Of a stretch of DNA of 11,417 bases, positions 1 to 4,968 are shown one piece after another; positions within the stretch are counted from its first letter, which is position 1, and every line of letters starts with the position of its first letter. The position numbers and the translations under genes are program-made. A model generated the notes under the pieces. That model was not told the DNA's origin. It saw nothing but the letters and a program-made list of their open reading frames with translations, and did not search any database. The stretch spans positions 1-11,417 of the forward strand of contig DAOVGZ010000026.1 in assembly GCA_030672115.1 (NCBI GenBank), written 5' to 3'. Origin of the DNA: a bacterium (lineage in GTDB: Bacteria > Babelota > Babeliae > Babelales > Vermiphilaceae).

Positions 1-360
1 ACTTGCAAACTTAGTTAAATGTCTATCTCTTTTTTTACTATTCTTATTGTTTTTATCATCCAAATAACCTCCCATTTCACGTCCAGCAGAGTATGCAACA
101 CCAGAAGACACAAGAGAAAAAATTCCTGTAATTTCATCTTCTGTTGATAATACATTCGTACCAATACCAGCAAACATTGTTACTAAAGAACCAACCTTAT
201 ACGGCTTCGTTTTACTTGTATGAGCTACAGAAGAGCCAACAATAGTCATATTAGTACCTATCAATCGACCAAACAAGCCAGCATAAGAATTAGATACTCC
301 AATAAGTGCTACAAAAGGAATAATCAATAACTTTAAATATAATTTTTTTATAATTTTCAT
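1..360 (-). CDS. Exported protein of unknown function, 5' part (C-terminus beyond the left edge)
   Basis: An open frame of exactly 120 codons runs leftward from the ATG at 358-360 to the edge with no stop, so only the N-terminus is present. It starts MKIIKKLYLKLLIIPFVALI and continues to SNSYA^G, a typical Sec signal peptide with a basic start, hydrophobic core and small residues before the likely cleavage site (about residue 27). Two further short hydrophobic, Gly/Ser-rich stretches follow (about residues 54-70 and 78-92). After them come a GGYLDDK segment and a run of Lys, Asn and Arg. A purine-rich GGGGG stands about 5 nt before the ATG and can act as ribosome binding site. I do not recognise a family. 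The pattern (signal peptide, weak hydrophobic segments, Lys-rich end) is shared with several other small genes in this window. Confidence 0.75.
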   Translation of the reverse strand, partial: MKIIKKLYLKLLIIPFVALIGVSNSYAGLFGRLIGTNMTIVGSSVAHTSKTKPYKVGSLVTMFAGIGTNVLSTEDEITGIFSLVSSGVAYSAGREMGGYLDDKNNKNSKKRDRHLTKFAS

Positions 361-509
361 AAAAACCCCCTTTTTTCATCAAAACTACGATCATTTGGAG
401 ACTTTCCCCATTTTTATAAGTTTACTAAAGTCTTTAACTTTGCACAAAAGCCCCCATAAAAGGTCGACCTAGAAGGCGTTTAAGGTTTTTTAATGATTTT
501 AGACAAAAT

Positions 510-546
510 AAAAGGGCCGGCTGCAAAATCTGCAGCCGGCCCTTTT
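510..546 (-). terminator. Strong hairpin terminator after the 559-1140 gene
   Basis: GGGCCGGCTGCA (514-525) pairs perfectly with TGCAGCCGGCCC (531-542) around a 5-nt loop. Flanking AAAA and TTTT extend the stem to 16 bp. The hairpin lies 12 nt past the stop codon of the minus-strand gene ending at 559. On that strand it is followed by TTTT and a T-rich stretch, as expected of an intrinsic terminator. It is one of the few GC-rich patches in the region. Confidence 0.85.
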
Positions 547-558
547 ATTTGTTAATTT

Positions 559-1140
559 TTAAATATCACTGAACTTTTTGCTTTTTTGCTCAACAAGCAC
601 ATTATTTTTGAAGGTAAATTCTCTTACATTCGGATCATCTTCATTTTCTACTGGTTCATTTGAATCATCTAAAACAAAATGATTAACTAATTCCGAAAAA
701 AAGAATCCTAAAACTACAGGCATCAACGACAACAATCCTGCAACTTTGTTTTCATCCTTTTCATCAGCATTATTGCAAGCAAGAGCATAAGCAACCCCCA
801 AGGATATTAAAGGATTCCATATTTTCGCCACAGTCAAAATTTCATAGACTCTAAATTTATTGTAATTTTCAGTCTGTTTTGGGCTATTCCAAAGTTTTTT
901 TTGAGCCTTGTAATTTTGTGCAATGGCAGAAGCAAGAGTAATTCCCAGCCCAGCCAAGCAACCAGGATTAAGACTGTCAACACAATTTTTATAGACTAAA
1001 TAATGCCCTGCAGCTTGCGCTGTAGCATGCATCGCGGCGTAAGAAACTTTTTTTTTCATTCCAAAAGCAAAGTTGGGACTAAAAAGCATTCCCAAAAGAA
1101 CTATTGCGCAAAAAATACTGTTTTTTTTCTTAATTTTCAT
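559..1140 (-). CDS. Exported or membrane protein of unknown function, 193 aa
   Basis: The start at 1140 is supported by GGAG about 5 nt upstream and by a signal peptide directly at the N-terminus: basic MKIKKK, a hydrophobic core to about residue 20, then SPNFAFG (cleavage near residue 27). Three moderately hydrophobic segments follow, at about residues 58-74, 104-122 and 133-152. They are separated by a Lys/Gln/Asn-rich loop (77-98) and an acidic DEKDEN loop. The C-terminal 40 residues are strongly acidic (DDSNEPVENEDDP) and then basic. Three cysteines lie in the mature part (C53, C61, C122). The protein may be anchored in the inner membrane or may be a helical periplasmic protein. I recognise no family. 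The gene stands alone between the pth region upstream and its own strong terminator. Confidence 0.8.
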   Translation of the reverse strand: MKIKKKNSIFCAIVLLGMLFSPNFAFGMKKKVSYAAMHATAQAAGHYLVYKNCVDSLNPGCLAGLGITLASAIAQNYKAQKKLWNSPKQTENYNKFRVYEILTVAKIWNPLISLGVAYALACNNADEKDENKVAGLLSLMPVVLGFFFSELVNHFVLDDSNEPVENEDDPNVREFTFKNNVLVEQKSKKFSDI

Positions 1141-1256
1141 AACAACTCCAATTTTTTCAATATAACCTTCAAATGGTTCTATTTTTAAAAATCACCTTAT
1201 GTTCTTTAATCAAAGTAACAAAATGCACTTGACCTGACAACAGCCCCTAGCCCCAA

Positions 1257-1279
1257 AAAACCTTTTAATCCAAGGTTTT
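1257..1279 (-). terminator. A/T-rich hairpin, probable second terminator after pth
   Basis: AAAACCTT (1257-1264) pairs with AAGGTTTT (1272-1279) around a 7-nt loop. Read on the minus strand the stem runs directly into six T residues. It lies about 80 nt past the pth stop, behind the imperfect hairpin at 1305-1333, so the two could act as tandem terminators. The stem is only 8 bp and A/T-rich, hence moderate confidence. Confidence 0.45.
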
Positions 1280-1304
1280 ATTTTATATTTCAATGTAAAA
1301 AAGA

Positions 1305-1333
1305 GGGCCAGCTACATATACTGCAACTAGCCC
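1305..1333 (-). terminator. Degenerate GGGCCAGC-type hairpin after pth
   Basis: GGGC (1305-1308) pairs with GCCC (1330-1333). The inner arms pair in four blocks broken by three mismatches. The sequence strongly resembles the perfect hairpin at 510-546 (GGGCCAGCTACA here against GGGCCGGCTGCA there), so it looks like a decayed copy of the same terminator. It begins 27 nt past the pth stop codon. Its ability to terminate is doubtful. Confidence 0.45.
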
Positions 1334-1359
1334 TTATTATTCTTTATCGCTATAAAATT

Positions 1360-1902
1360 TTAATTATCGAAAAATAATTCTTCAATCAATTGAACTGATT
1401 GTTCAATCAAGTGCTCAACATCTTCAGTTTTTTCAGTAAAATTTTGCAAAACATAGTTACCAACCATCTCTTTGCGCTCTGGACGACCAATACCAAAACG
1501 AAGACGTGCAAAATCTTTTCCACAATATTCAATAATAGAACGCAAACCATTATGACCGCGCGCACTGCCACCTGCATGAATTTTTATTTTGCCAAATGGA
1601 TATTCTAGCTCATCATGTACAACTAAAATATTTTCTGCCTTAATTCCCTGTTTTTGTAAAAAAGGAATAACTTTCCCAGAAAGATTCATAAAAGTTTGCG
1701 GCTTTACAAGCAACACTTTATTATCACCAATTCGAATGGTTACCAGATCCATTAATTCTTTTTTTTGCCAAGCACCAATATATTTGTCTGCAAGCATGTC
1801 CATAATTAAAAAGCCAATATTATGGCGATTAAAACTATATTTTGGCCCAGGATTACCAAGACCAATAATTGCTAAAATAGGTTCTTTTATCTTTGTTTCC
1901 AT
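1360..1902 (-). CDS. pth: Peptidyl-tRNA hydrolase
   Basis: This enzyme cleaves the ester bond of peptidyl-tRNAs dropped by ribosomes and so recycles tRNA in the cytoplasm. The 180-aa protein is close to the usual bacterial length of 185-195. Family motifs are in order: GLGNPGPKY (14-22), RHNIGF with the catalytic His (H27), FMNLSG (71-76, N73), VHDELE (95-100, catalytic-site D97) and GHNGLRSI (117-124, N118). The tail has RFGIGRP (135-141) and NYVLQNF. All residues known to matter in the E. coli enzyme (Asn10, His20, Asn68, Asp93, Asn114) have counterparts. The ATG at 1902 is the only usable start. Its ribosome binding site is weak: GAGG lies about 16 nt upstream. A terminator of the preceding gene lies upstream (1947-1974), so pth is probably its own transcription unit. 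Confidence 0.97.
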   Translation of the reverse strand: METKIKEPILAIIGLGNPGPKYSFNRHNIGFLIMDMLADKYIGAWQKKELMDLVTIRIGDNKVLLVKPQTFMNLSGKVIPFLQKQGIKAENILVVHDELEYPFGKIKIHAGGSARGHNGLRSIIEYCGKDFARLRFGIGRPERKEMVGNYVLQNFTEKTEDVEHLIEQSVQLIEELFFDN

Positions 1903-1946
1903 AGTTTTCTTTTTTTAACCTCAACAATATAGTTACTTTTACTGCA

Positions 1947-1974
1947 AAAAGGGCCGGACAACGCCGACCCTTTT
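1947..1974 (-). terminator. Terminator after the Skp-like gene
   Basis: AAAAGGG-C-CGG (1947-1957) pairs with CCG-A-CCCTTTT (1964-1974) around a 6-nt loop, with a single C/A mismatch. On the minus strand it follows the stop at 2000 by 25 nt and ends in five T residues. Its AAAAGGGCCGG arm is identical to the start of the 510-546 hairpin, so these terminators form a related set. Confidence 0.7.
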
Positions 1975-1999
1975 AATACCGAATATATTATAAAATCAG

Positions 2000-2614
2000 T
2001 TATACTGATACTTTAGATGAATCTTTTGATGCAACGGCTGTTGTGCCTTTTGATTTTGCAACAAAGTTTTTATTCATTCCTTCAATAACATCCATGGTAC
2101 AATTTGCTTTTTCAGAAGAAAACACAACGCCTCCTGGACCAAATACAAGATCAATTTCGTTTGTTTTTGCATATTTAGCAACCGCATCATTATGCTCACG
2201 CAACAAACGTTCTTGTACACTCTGCATAGTGATCTTCATATCTTCATCACTTTCTTGCAGTTTTGATTTATATTCACGTTCCATTTTTACTAATTTTTTT
2301 TGCTCTCTTTCTTTACCAGACTCAGACAATGTTGATGCTTTTGCCTGAAAATCTTTTGCTGCTACGGTAAACTGTTGCTCCATTTCTTTTATTTCTTTAG
2401 TAAGCTCCATACGTTTTGAATCTAACTCTTTTGCAACTTCTTTTCCTTCATCAGACGTACGAATTGCGGCAAAAGAATCAACATAACGAATTGTTAAATC
2501 AAAATTTACTTCATTATTTTTGGTATCTTTCGCACTATCTGCTGCTACCAAATTTGCTCCAGAAAAAACAACCACTCCAACAGTTAATAATGCAATTTTT
2601 CTTATATTTTTCAT
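2000..2614 (-). CDS. OmpH/Skp-family periplasmic chaperone-like protein
   Basis: Skp/OmpH proteins bind unfolded outer-membrane proteins in the periplasm, as trimers with long coiled-coil arms. I place the start at 2614 rather than at the in-frame ATG at 2662. From 2614 the protein begins directly with a signal peptide (MKNIRKIALL, hydrophobic core, NLVAA^DS near residue 25), and GGGA lies about 6 nt upstream. The longer form would bury the signal behind 16 extra residues. The 204-aa product has the family layout: a short strand IRYVDSFAAI (42-51), a long charged coiled coil (about 56-150, rich in Lys, Glu and Gln), then a C-terminal strand region with IDLVFGPGGVVFSS (154-167) and a final helix containing MDVIEGMN. 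The tail is Ser/Thr/Lys-rich. Skp proteins are usually about 160-190 residues. The family call rests on architecture and the VD and GGVVF positions, not on strong identity. Confidence 0.75.
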   Translation of the reverse strand: MKNIRKIALLTVGVVVFSGANLVAADSAKDTKNNEVNFDLTIRYVDSFAAIRTSDEGKEVAKELDSKRMELTKEIKEMEQQFTVAAKDFQAKASTLSESGKEREQKKLVKMEREYKSKLQESDEDMKITMQSVQERLLREHNDAVAKYAKTNEIDLVFGPGGVVFSSEKANCTMDVIEGMNKNFVAKSKGTTAVASKDSSKVSV

Positions 2615-2692
2615 AAAATTCCCATAATTATATACCATTAAACTTACAACAAAAAAGAACATTGTATGAATTTATCTCCATTGCCAAAAAAG

Positions 2693-3094
2693 TCAATCGG
2701 ACGTTGTTTTGAAAATCATTTGCTCCCGTTGATCATATACAAATTGATGAATCTTATATTCCTTTTTTCTTTTTTTTATACCAAAAAACTTTTTTATGCC
2801 ATCCAACACAATTGACATTCCACCAATGGTAATAAATGCGCCAGAAAGAAAAAAAGTCGCGGCACAAAACTTAGAAAAATCAGATCCATCATTCATTGCA
2901 CGACTATAAAAAAAAGTTCCCGGAAGCAAAAAAAACGCCGCACCAGCTACAGTCAAAAAAGAACCACAACCAACACCAACGCCACCATCACATAACCGTC
3001 CAACAATACATTCGCTACGAACAGACATTGATGCACTTAAACAAGTAAAGGCAAACAATGCTGCACAATATGTTTTTTTCTTTTTTGTGCACAT
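2693..3094 (-). CDS. Small Cys-rich exported membrane protein, 133 aa
   Basis: The start is well supported: AAGGAG lies 5 nt before the ATG at 3094, one of the best ribosome binding sites in the window. The first 28 residues form a signal-like segment (MCTKKKKTYC, then a hydrophobic core, SVRSEC). Two membrane segments follow, at about residues 44-63 and 77-98, then a basic tail GIKKRKKEYK and a polar end. There are seven cysteines (2, 10, 18, 29, 35, 43, 77), most within the first 45 residues, which is many for its size. The 5' end overlaps the end of the upstream gene by 58 nt as the sequence stands. That overlap probably results from a homopolymer change in the neighbour rather than being ancestral. 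It is the last gene of the close-packed cluster. No family recognised. Confidence 0.75.
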   Translation of the reverse strand: MCTKKKKTYCAALFAFTCLSASMSVRSECIVGRLCDGGVGVGCGSFLTVAGAAFFLLPGTFFYSRAMNDGSDFSKFCAATFFLSGAFITIGGMSIVLDGIKKFFGIKKRKKEYKIHQFVYDQREQMIFKTTSD

Positions 3095-3474
3095 AAAATC
3101 TCCTTTTTTGTCTCTTTATTTTTTTTTACTACTTCATTCTTGTTTGGACAGCCTTTTTTTTTATTTTCTACCCATAAAGCAATACCTGTAATAAATAAAA
3201 CCGAAAAAAATGTATAACCACCAACTGAAATTTTATTTGCTACATTACGAGAAACCTGGTCTATTAACCAAGATTTTCCTGAACGGTTTCTTTGTTTCAA
3301 TCTAGCTTTAAACACTCTTTGCAAAATAAAAGAAAGAACACCTCCCGTAACACCTGCAGCTGTTAATACTTTTCCTGCATCCCTGTAATCAAGATTGAAA
3401 CATTCTATTTTTTGAGAAAAAAACAGTGTAGATAAAAAAAATACAAATATATAAAGGCGATTATTTTTATTCAT
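3037..3474 (-). CDS. Small two-TM exported protein with a probably shifted C-terminus
   Basis: The ATG at 3474 is chosen over an upstream in-frame TTG (3489): GGA stands about 10 nt before it and the signal-like N-terminus then begins cleanly (MNKNNRLYIF, hydrophobic to residue 20). Segments at about 36-52 and 84-102 are hydrophobic, separated by a basic loop KARLKQRNRSGK. After TM2 come ENKKKGCPNKNEVVKK. The last 27 residues or so lie mostly inside the start of the next gene and read like an out-of-frame shadow. The change sits at a run of nine A (plus-strand T 3119-3127). With ten A the frame would end VVKKK-stop at 3116-3118, giving 119 aa and a 21-nt gap holding the next ribosome binding site. 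The body aligns by eye with the fused reading of 4402-4916, so the two look paralogous. Function unknown. Confidence 0.7.
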   Translation of the reverse strand: MNKNNRLYIFVFFLSTLFFSQKIECFNLDYRDAGKVLTAAGVTGGVLSFILQRVFKARLKQRNRSGKSWLIDQVSRNVANKISVGGYTFFSVLFITGIALWVENKKKGCPNKNEVVKKNKETKKEILCAQKRKKHIVQHCLPLLV

Positions 3475-3497
3475 GATTGTGCATTCCAACTGCTATG

Positions 3498-3517
3498 AAA
3501 ATTAATTTACATTTTTT
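3498..3517. repeat. 20-bp direct repeat, copy 1 (partner 3960-3979)
   Basis: The same 20 bases, AAAATTAATTTAC plus a T run, occur here and at 3960-3979. Each covers the 3' end of a small exported-protein gene. Here, read on the minus strand, it encodes the final Asn-Val-Asn and the TAA stop of the 3502-3936 gene. Confidence 0.6.
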
Positions 3518-3936
3518 ATTTTTTTAACAACATTTACCATTTTTTGCTTTTTTACAGATGCTCTACCAGCAATAAAAGAACTTAAAAAACCAACACTATG
3601 AAATCCTATAGCTATAGCCATATAATTAAACACTGTTAAAGCCTCATCATTTATATTTCCAGATTTAAACCAACTAACAATATTCAATAAAGAATCACTT
3701 TGTTTATCTATGCTGGGTACTTCTTCCATAAAAAGATTTATTTCACTTTCATCTAAAGACTTTAAGACAATACCCCTTCCTAAATGAATTGTAGCTATAG
3801 ATGTAAAAAGCCCACCAGCAAAATGACTTGCCGCTGAAATTCCAGAAAAAAATAAACTTTTACCCCATCCAGCTTGCACAAAGTTGCTACTCAACAATAA
3901 AAATCCAAATAAAATTGATACATACGTTTTTTTCAT
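3502..3936 (-). CDS. Small exported protein, signal peptide plus two hydrophobic segments, 144 aa
   Basis: AAGGA lies about 8 nt before the ATG at 3936. A clear signal peptide (MKKTYVSILFGFLLLSSNFV, then QA^G near residue 22) is followed by a Ser/Gly/Ala-rich hydrophobic stretch at about 27-50. A polar, mildly acidic middle region (60-95, with LDESEINLFMEEVPSIDK) follows, then a second hydrophobic stretch at about 101-124 and a basic tail ending KKIKNVN. No cysteines remain in the protein. The gene starts 4 nt after the end of the upstream gene as read (27 nt after its likely ancestral end), so the two are surely co-transcribed. The NVN end is shared with that neighbour through a duplicated 20-bp sequence. 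No family recognised; an inner-membrane or periplasmic location is inferred. Confidence 0.75.
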   Translation of the reverse strand: MKKTYVSILFGFLLLSSNFVQAGWGKSLFFSGISAASHFAGGLFTSIATIHLGRGIVLKSLDESEINLFMEEVPSIDKQSDSLLNIVSWFKSGNINDEALTVFNYMAIAIGFHSVGFLSSFIAGRASVKKQKMVNVVKKIKNVN

Positions 3937-3940
3937 AAAA

Positions 3941-4351
3941 TCATCCTTGATGCTTAATAAAAATTAATTTACATTTTTTTTTAAACTTAAAAAATTCTCT
4001 TATTCTCTTCATTTTTTTTGTTTTTAATTTTTTTGATACATCACACTTCTCAGCAACATTTTTAGGCTTTAATTTTGTGTTTTTTTCTTGATAGATTGAT
4101 TTTTTTATATTTTTTGCAAAATATGCACTCGAAACTACTCCGATAACAAAACAAGGAATTCCTGTAATAATTTTTTTCAGCTTAAAAATATTTTTTTTCG
4201 GCGTTAATTCGTATAAAGCCCAAATTGAAGTTACTACACCAACAGTCAAACCAAAAACATCGACTTTATCAACACACCTGCTGGGCGCCGCAAATAAACA
4301 AGAAAAAGCAACTACACAAAAACCTTTTTTTAATCCAGAAACATTCTTCAT
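3941..4351 (-). CDS. Small two-TM exported protein with a probably shifted C-terminus, 136 aa
   Basis: AAGGAG stands 5-6 nt before the ATG at 4351. The N-terminus is signal-like (MKNVSGLKKG, hydrophobic to AAPSRC at residue 26). TM1 is at about 33-49 and TM2 at about 61-79, with the short basic loop PKKNIFKLKK between them. The tail is long and very Lys-rich. The last 10 residues (CKLIFIKHQG) follow a run of nine A (plus-strand T 3974-3982). With eight A the frame would instead end KKNVN-stop at 3964-3966, matching the KNVN end of the next gene and leaving a normal 27-nt gap. The present ending therefore looks like a one-base shift. No family recognised. Confidence 0.7.
   Translation of the reverse strand: MKNVSGLKKGFCVVAFSCLFAAPSRCVDKVDVFGLTVGVVTSIWALYELTPKKNIFKLKKIITGIPCFVIGVVSSAYFAKNIKKSIYQEKNTKLKPKNVAEKCDVSKKLKTKKMKRIREFFKFKKKCKLIFIKHQG
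3960..3979. repeat. 20-bp direct repeat, copy 2 (partner 3498-3517)
   Basis: Identical to 3498-3517, and likewise at the 3' end of a small exported-protein gene. Here the gene reads through it in another frame because the adjoining A run has nine bases. Confidence 0.6.
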
Positions 4352-4401
4352 ACCACTCCTTTTTACGTGTTATAAATATTTATAAAAAATTATATTAAAT
4401 T

Positions 4402-4653
4402 TTATACTTCAATTTTTTTCGCTAAATCCTGATTATAGGTAACAGCGTTATTGTTTTGACATGTGTCAGAAACATATTTCATATCACGACAGTCACAACT
4501 ACTATTATTATTTTCTAACGATTCTATAGATTTACATAAATTTTTATTTTCTTCATTTAGCTCTTTATTTTTATTTTTTAATTTTTTATTTTCACATGAC
4601 TGACAATTTTCAGAAAAAATTCCAAATGTTATTATTGTTTTTCCTGCAACCAT
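4402..4653 (-). CDS. Lys/Asn-rich coiled-coil ORF, probably the 3' half of the 4653-4916 gene
   Basis: As read, this is an 83-aa ORF whose ATG overlaps the stop of the upstream ORF as TAATG. It has no signal peptide of its own, but it opens with the hydrophobic half-segment MVAGKTIITFGIFSEN. Reading the same frame upstream adds FCFQLFFWPL, which completes a membrane segment but contains no start codon. Residues 22-50 form a charged Asn/Lys/Glu coiled coil. Six cysteines are present, as CQSC, one in the coil, CDC and one near the end. The simplest view is that this is the second TM and tail of a single protein begun at 4916 and separated from it by a shift at a T7 run. It could also be translated separately by coupling at TAATG. 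Confidence 0.55.
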   Translation of the reverse strand: MVAGKTIITFGIFSENCQSCENKKLKNKNKELNEENKNLCKSIESLENNNSSCDCRDMKYVSDTCQNNNAVTYNQDLAKKIEV

Positions 4654-4916
4654 TAATGGCCAAAAAAATAACTGGAAACAGAACTCACCTTTTTATAAAA
4701 CTTTGGACTTTGGTACCACAAATATATTTTTTGCTGCAAACGTTTTTGTTTACGTGCTTTTTTTGCGCACAGTTTAGAAACATTCTCAGAAAAAAATGCT
4801 CCAACAACAAAAGCAAGCCCCAACGCAACTTTATTTCCATCAAAAGTATTACTTTGCTGTGGAATTAACAAAAAAAGAAATAAAATAGTTTTTAAAAAAA
4901 ATAATTTGTTTTTCAT
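4653..4916 (-). CDS. Signal peptide plus one TM, probably the 5' half of a split two-TM protein
   Basis: The 87-aa ORF starts at 4916 with a signal peptide (MKNKLFFLKTILFLFLLIPQ, then QSNTFDG). A membrane stretch, VALGLAFVVGAFFSEN, spans about residues 30-45, followed by a basic loop KKARKQKRLQQK. It ends SSYFFGH at a TAA two codons after TTT TTT. A backward shift of one at the seven-T run (plus-strand A 4662-4668) would read SSYFF-WPL-MVAG and join the 4402-4653 ORF, giving 171 aa with SP, TM1, basic loop, TM2 and coiled-coil tail. That joined form aligns by eye with the 3037-3474 protein along its body, which supports a single ancestral gene. The ribosome binding site is weak. It lies 52 nt after the ATPase gene, with no clear terminator between, so co-transcription is likely. 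Function unknown. Confidence 0.6.
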   Translation of the reverse strand: MKNKLFFLKTILFLFLLIPQQSNTFDGNKVALGLAFVVGAFFSENVSKLCAKKARKQKRLQQKIYLWYQSPKFYKKVSSVSSYFFGH

Positions 4917-4968
4917 ACAAAAAGTGTACCAAAAAGAGAAAACATTTAAAAAAAATTATTTTTTTGTT

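Noticed and set aside
2627..2632. Perfect TATAAT on the minus strand before the Skp-like gene
   Set aside because: Only 12 nt lie between it and the ATG, so transcription would start at or past the ribosome binding site; no -35 is convincing.
2615..2662. Longer start of the Skp-like protein at 2662
   Set aside because: It puts 16 residues before a normal signal peptide and has no good ribosome binding site.
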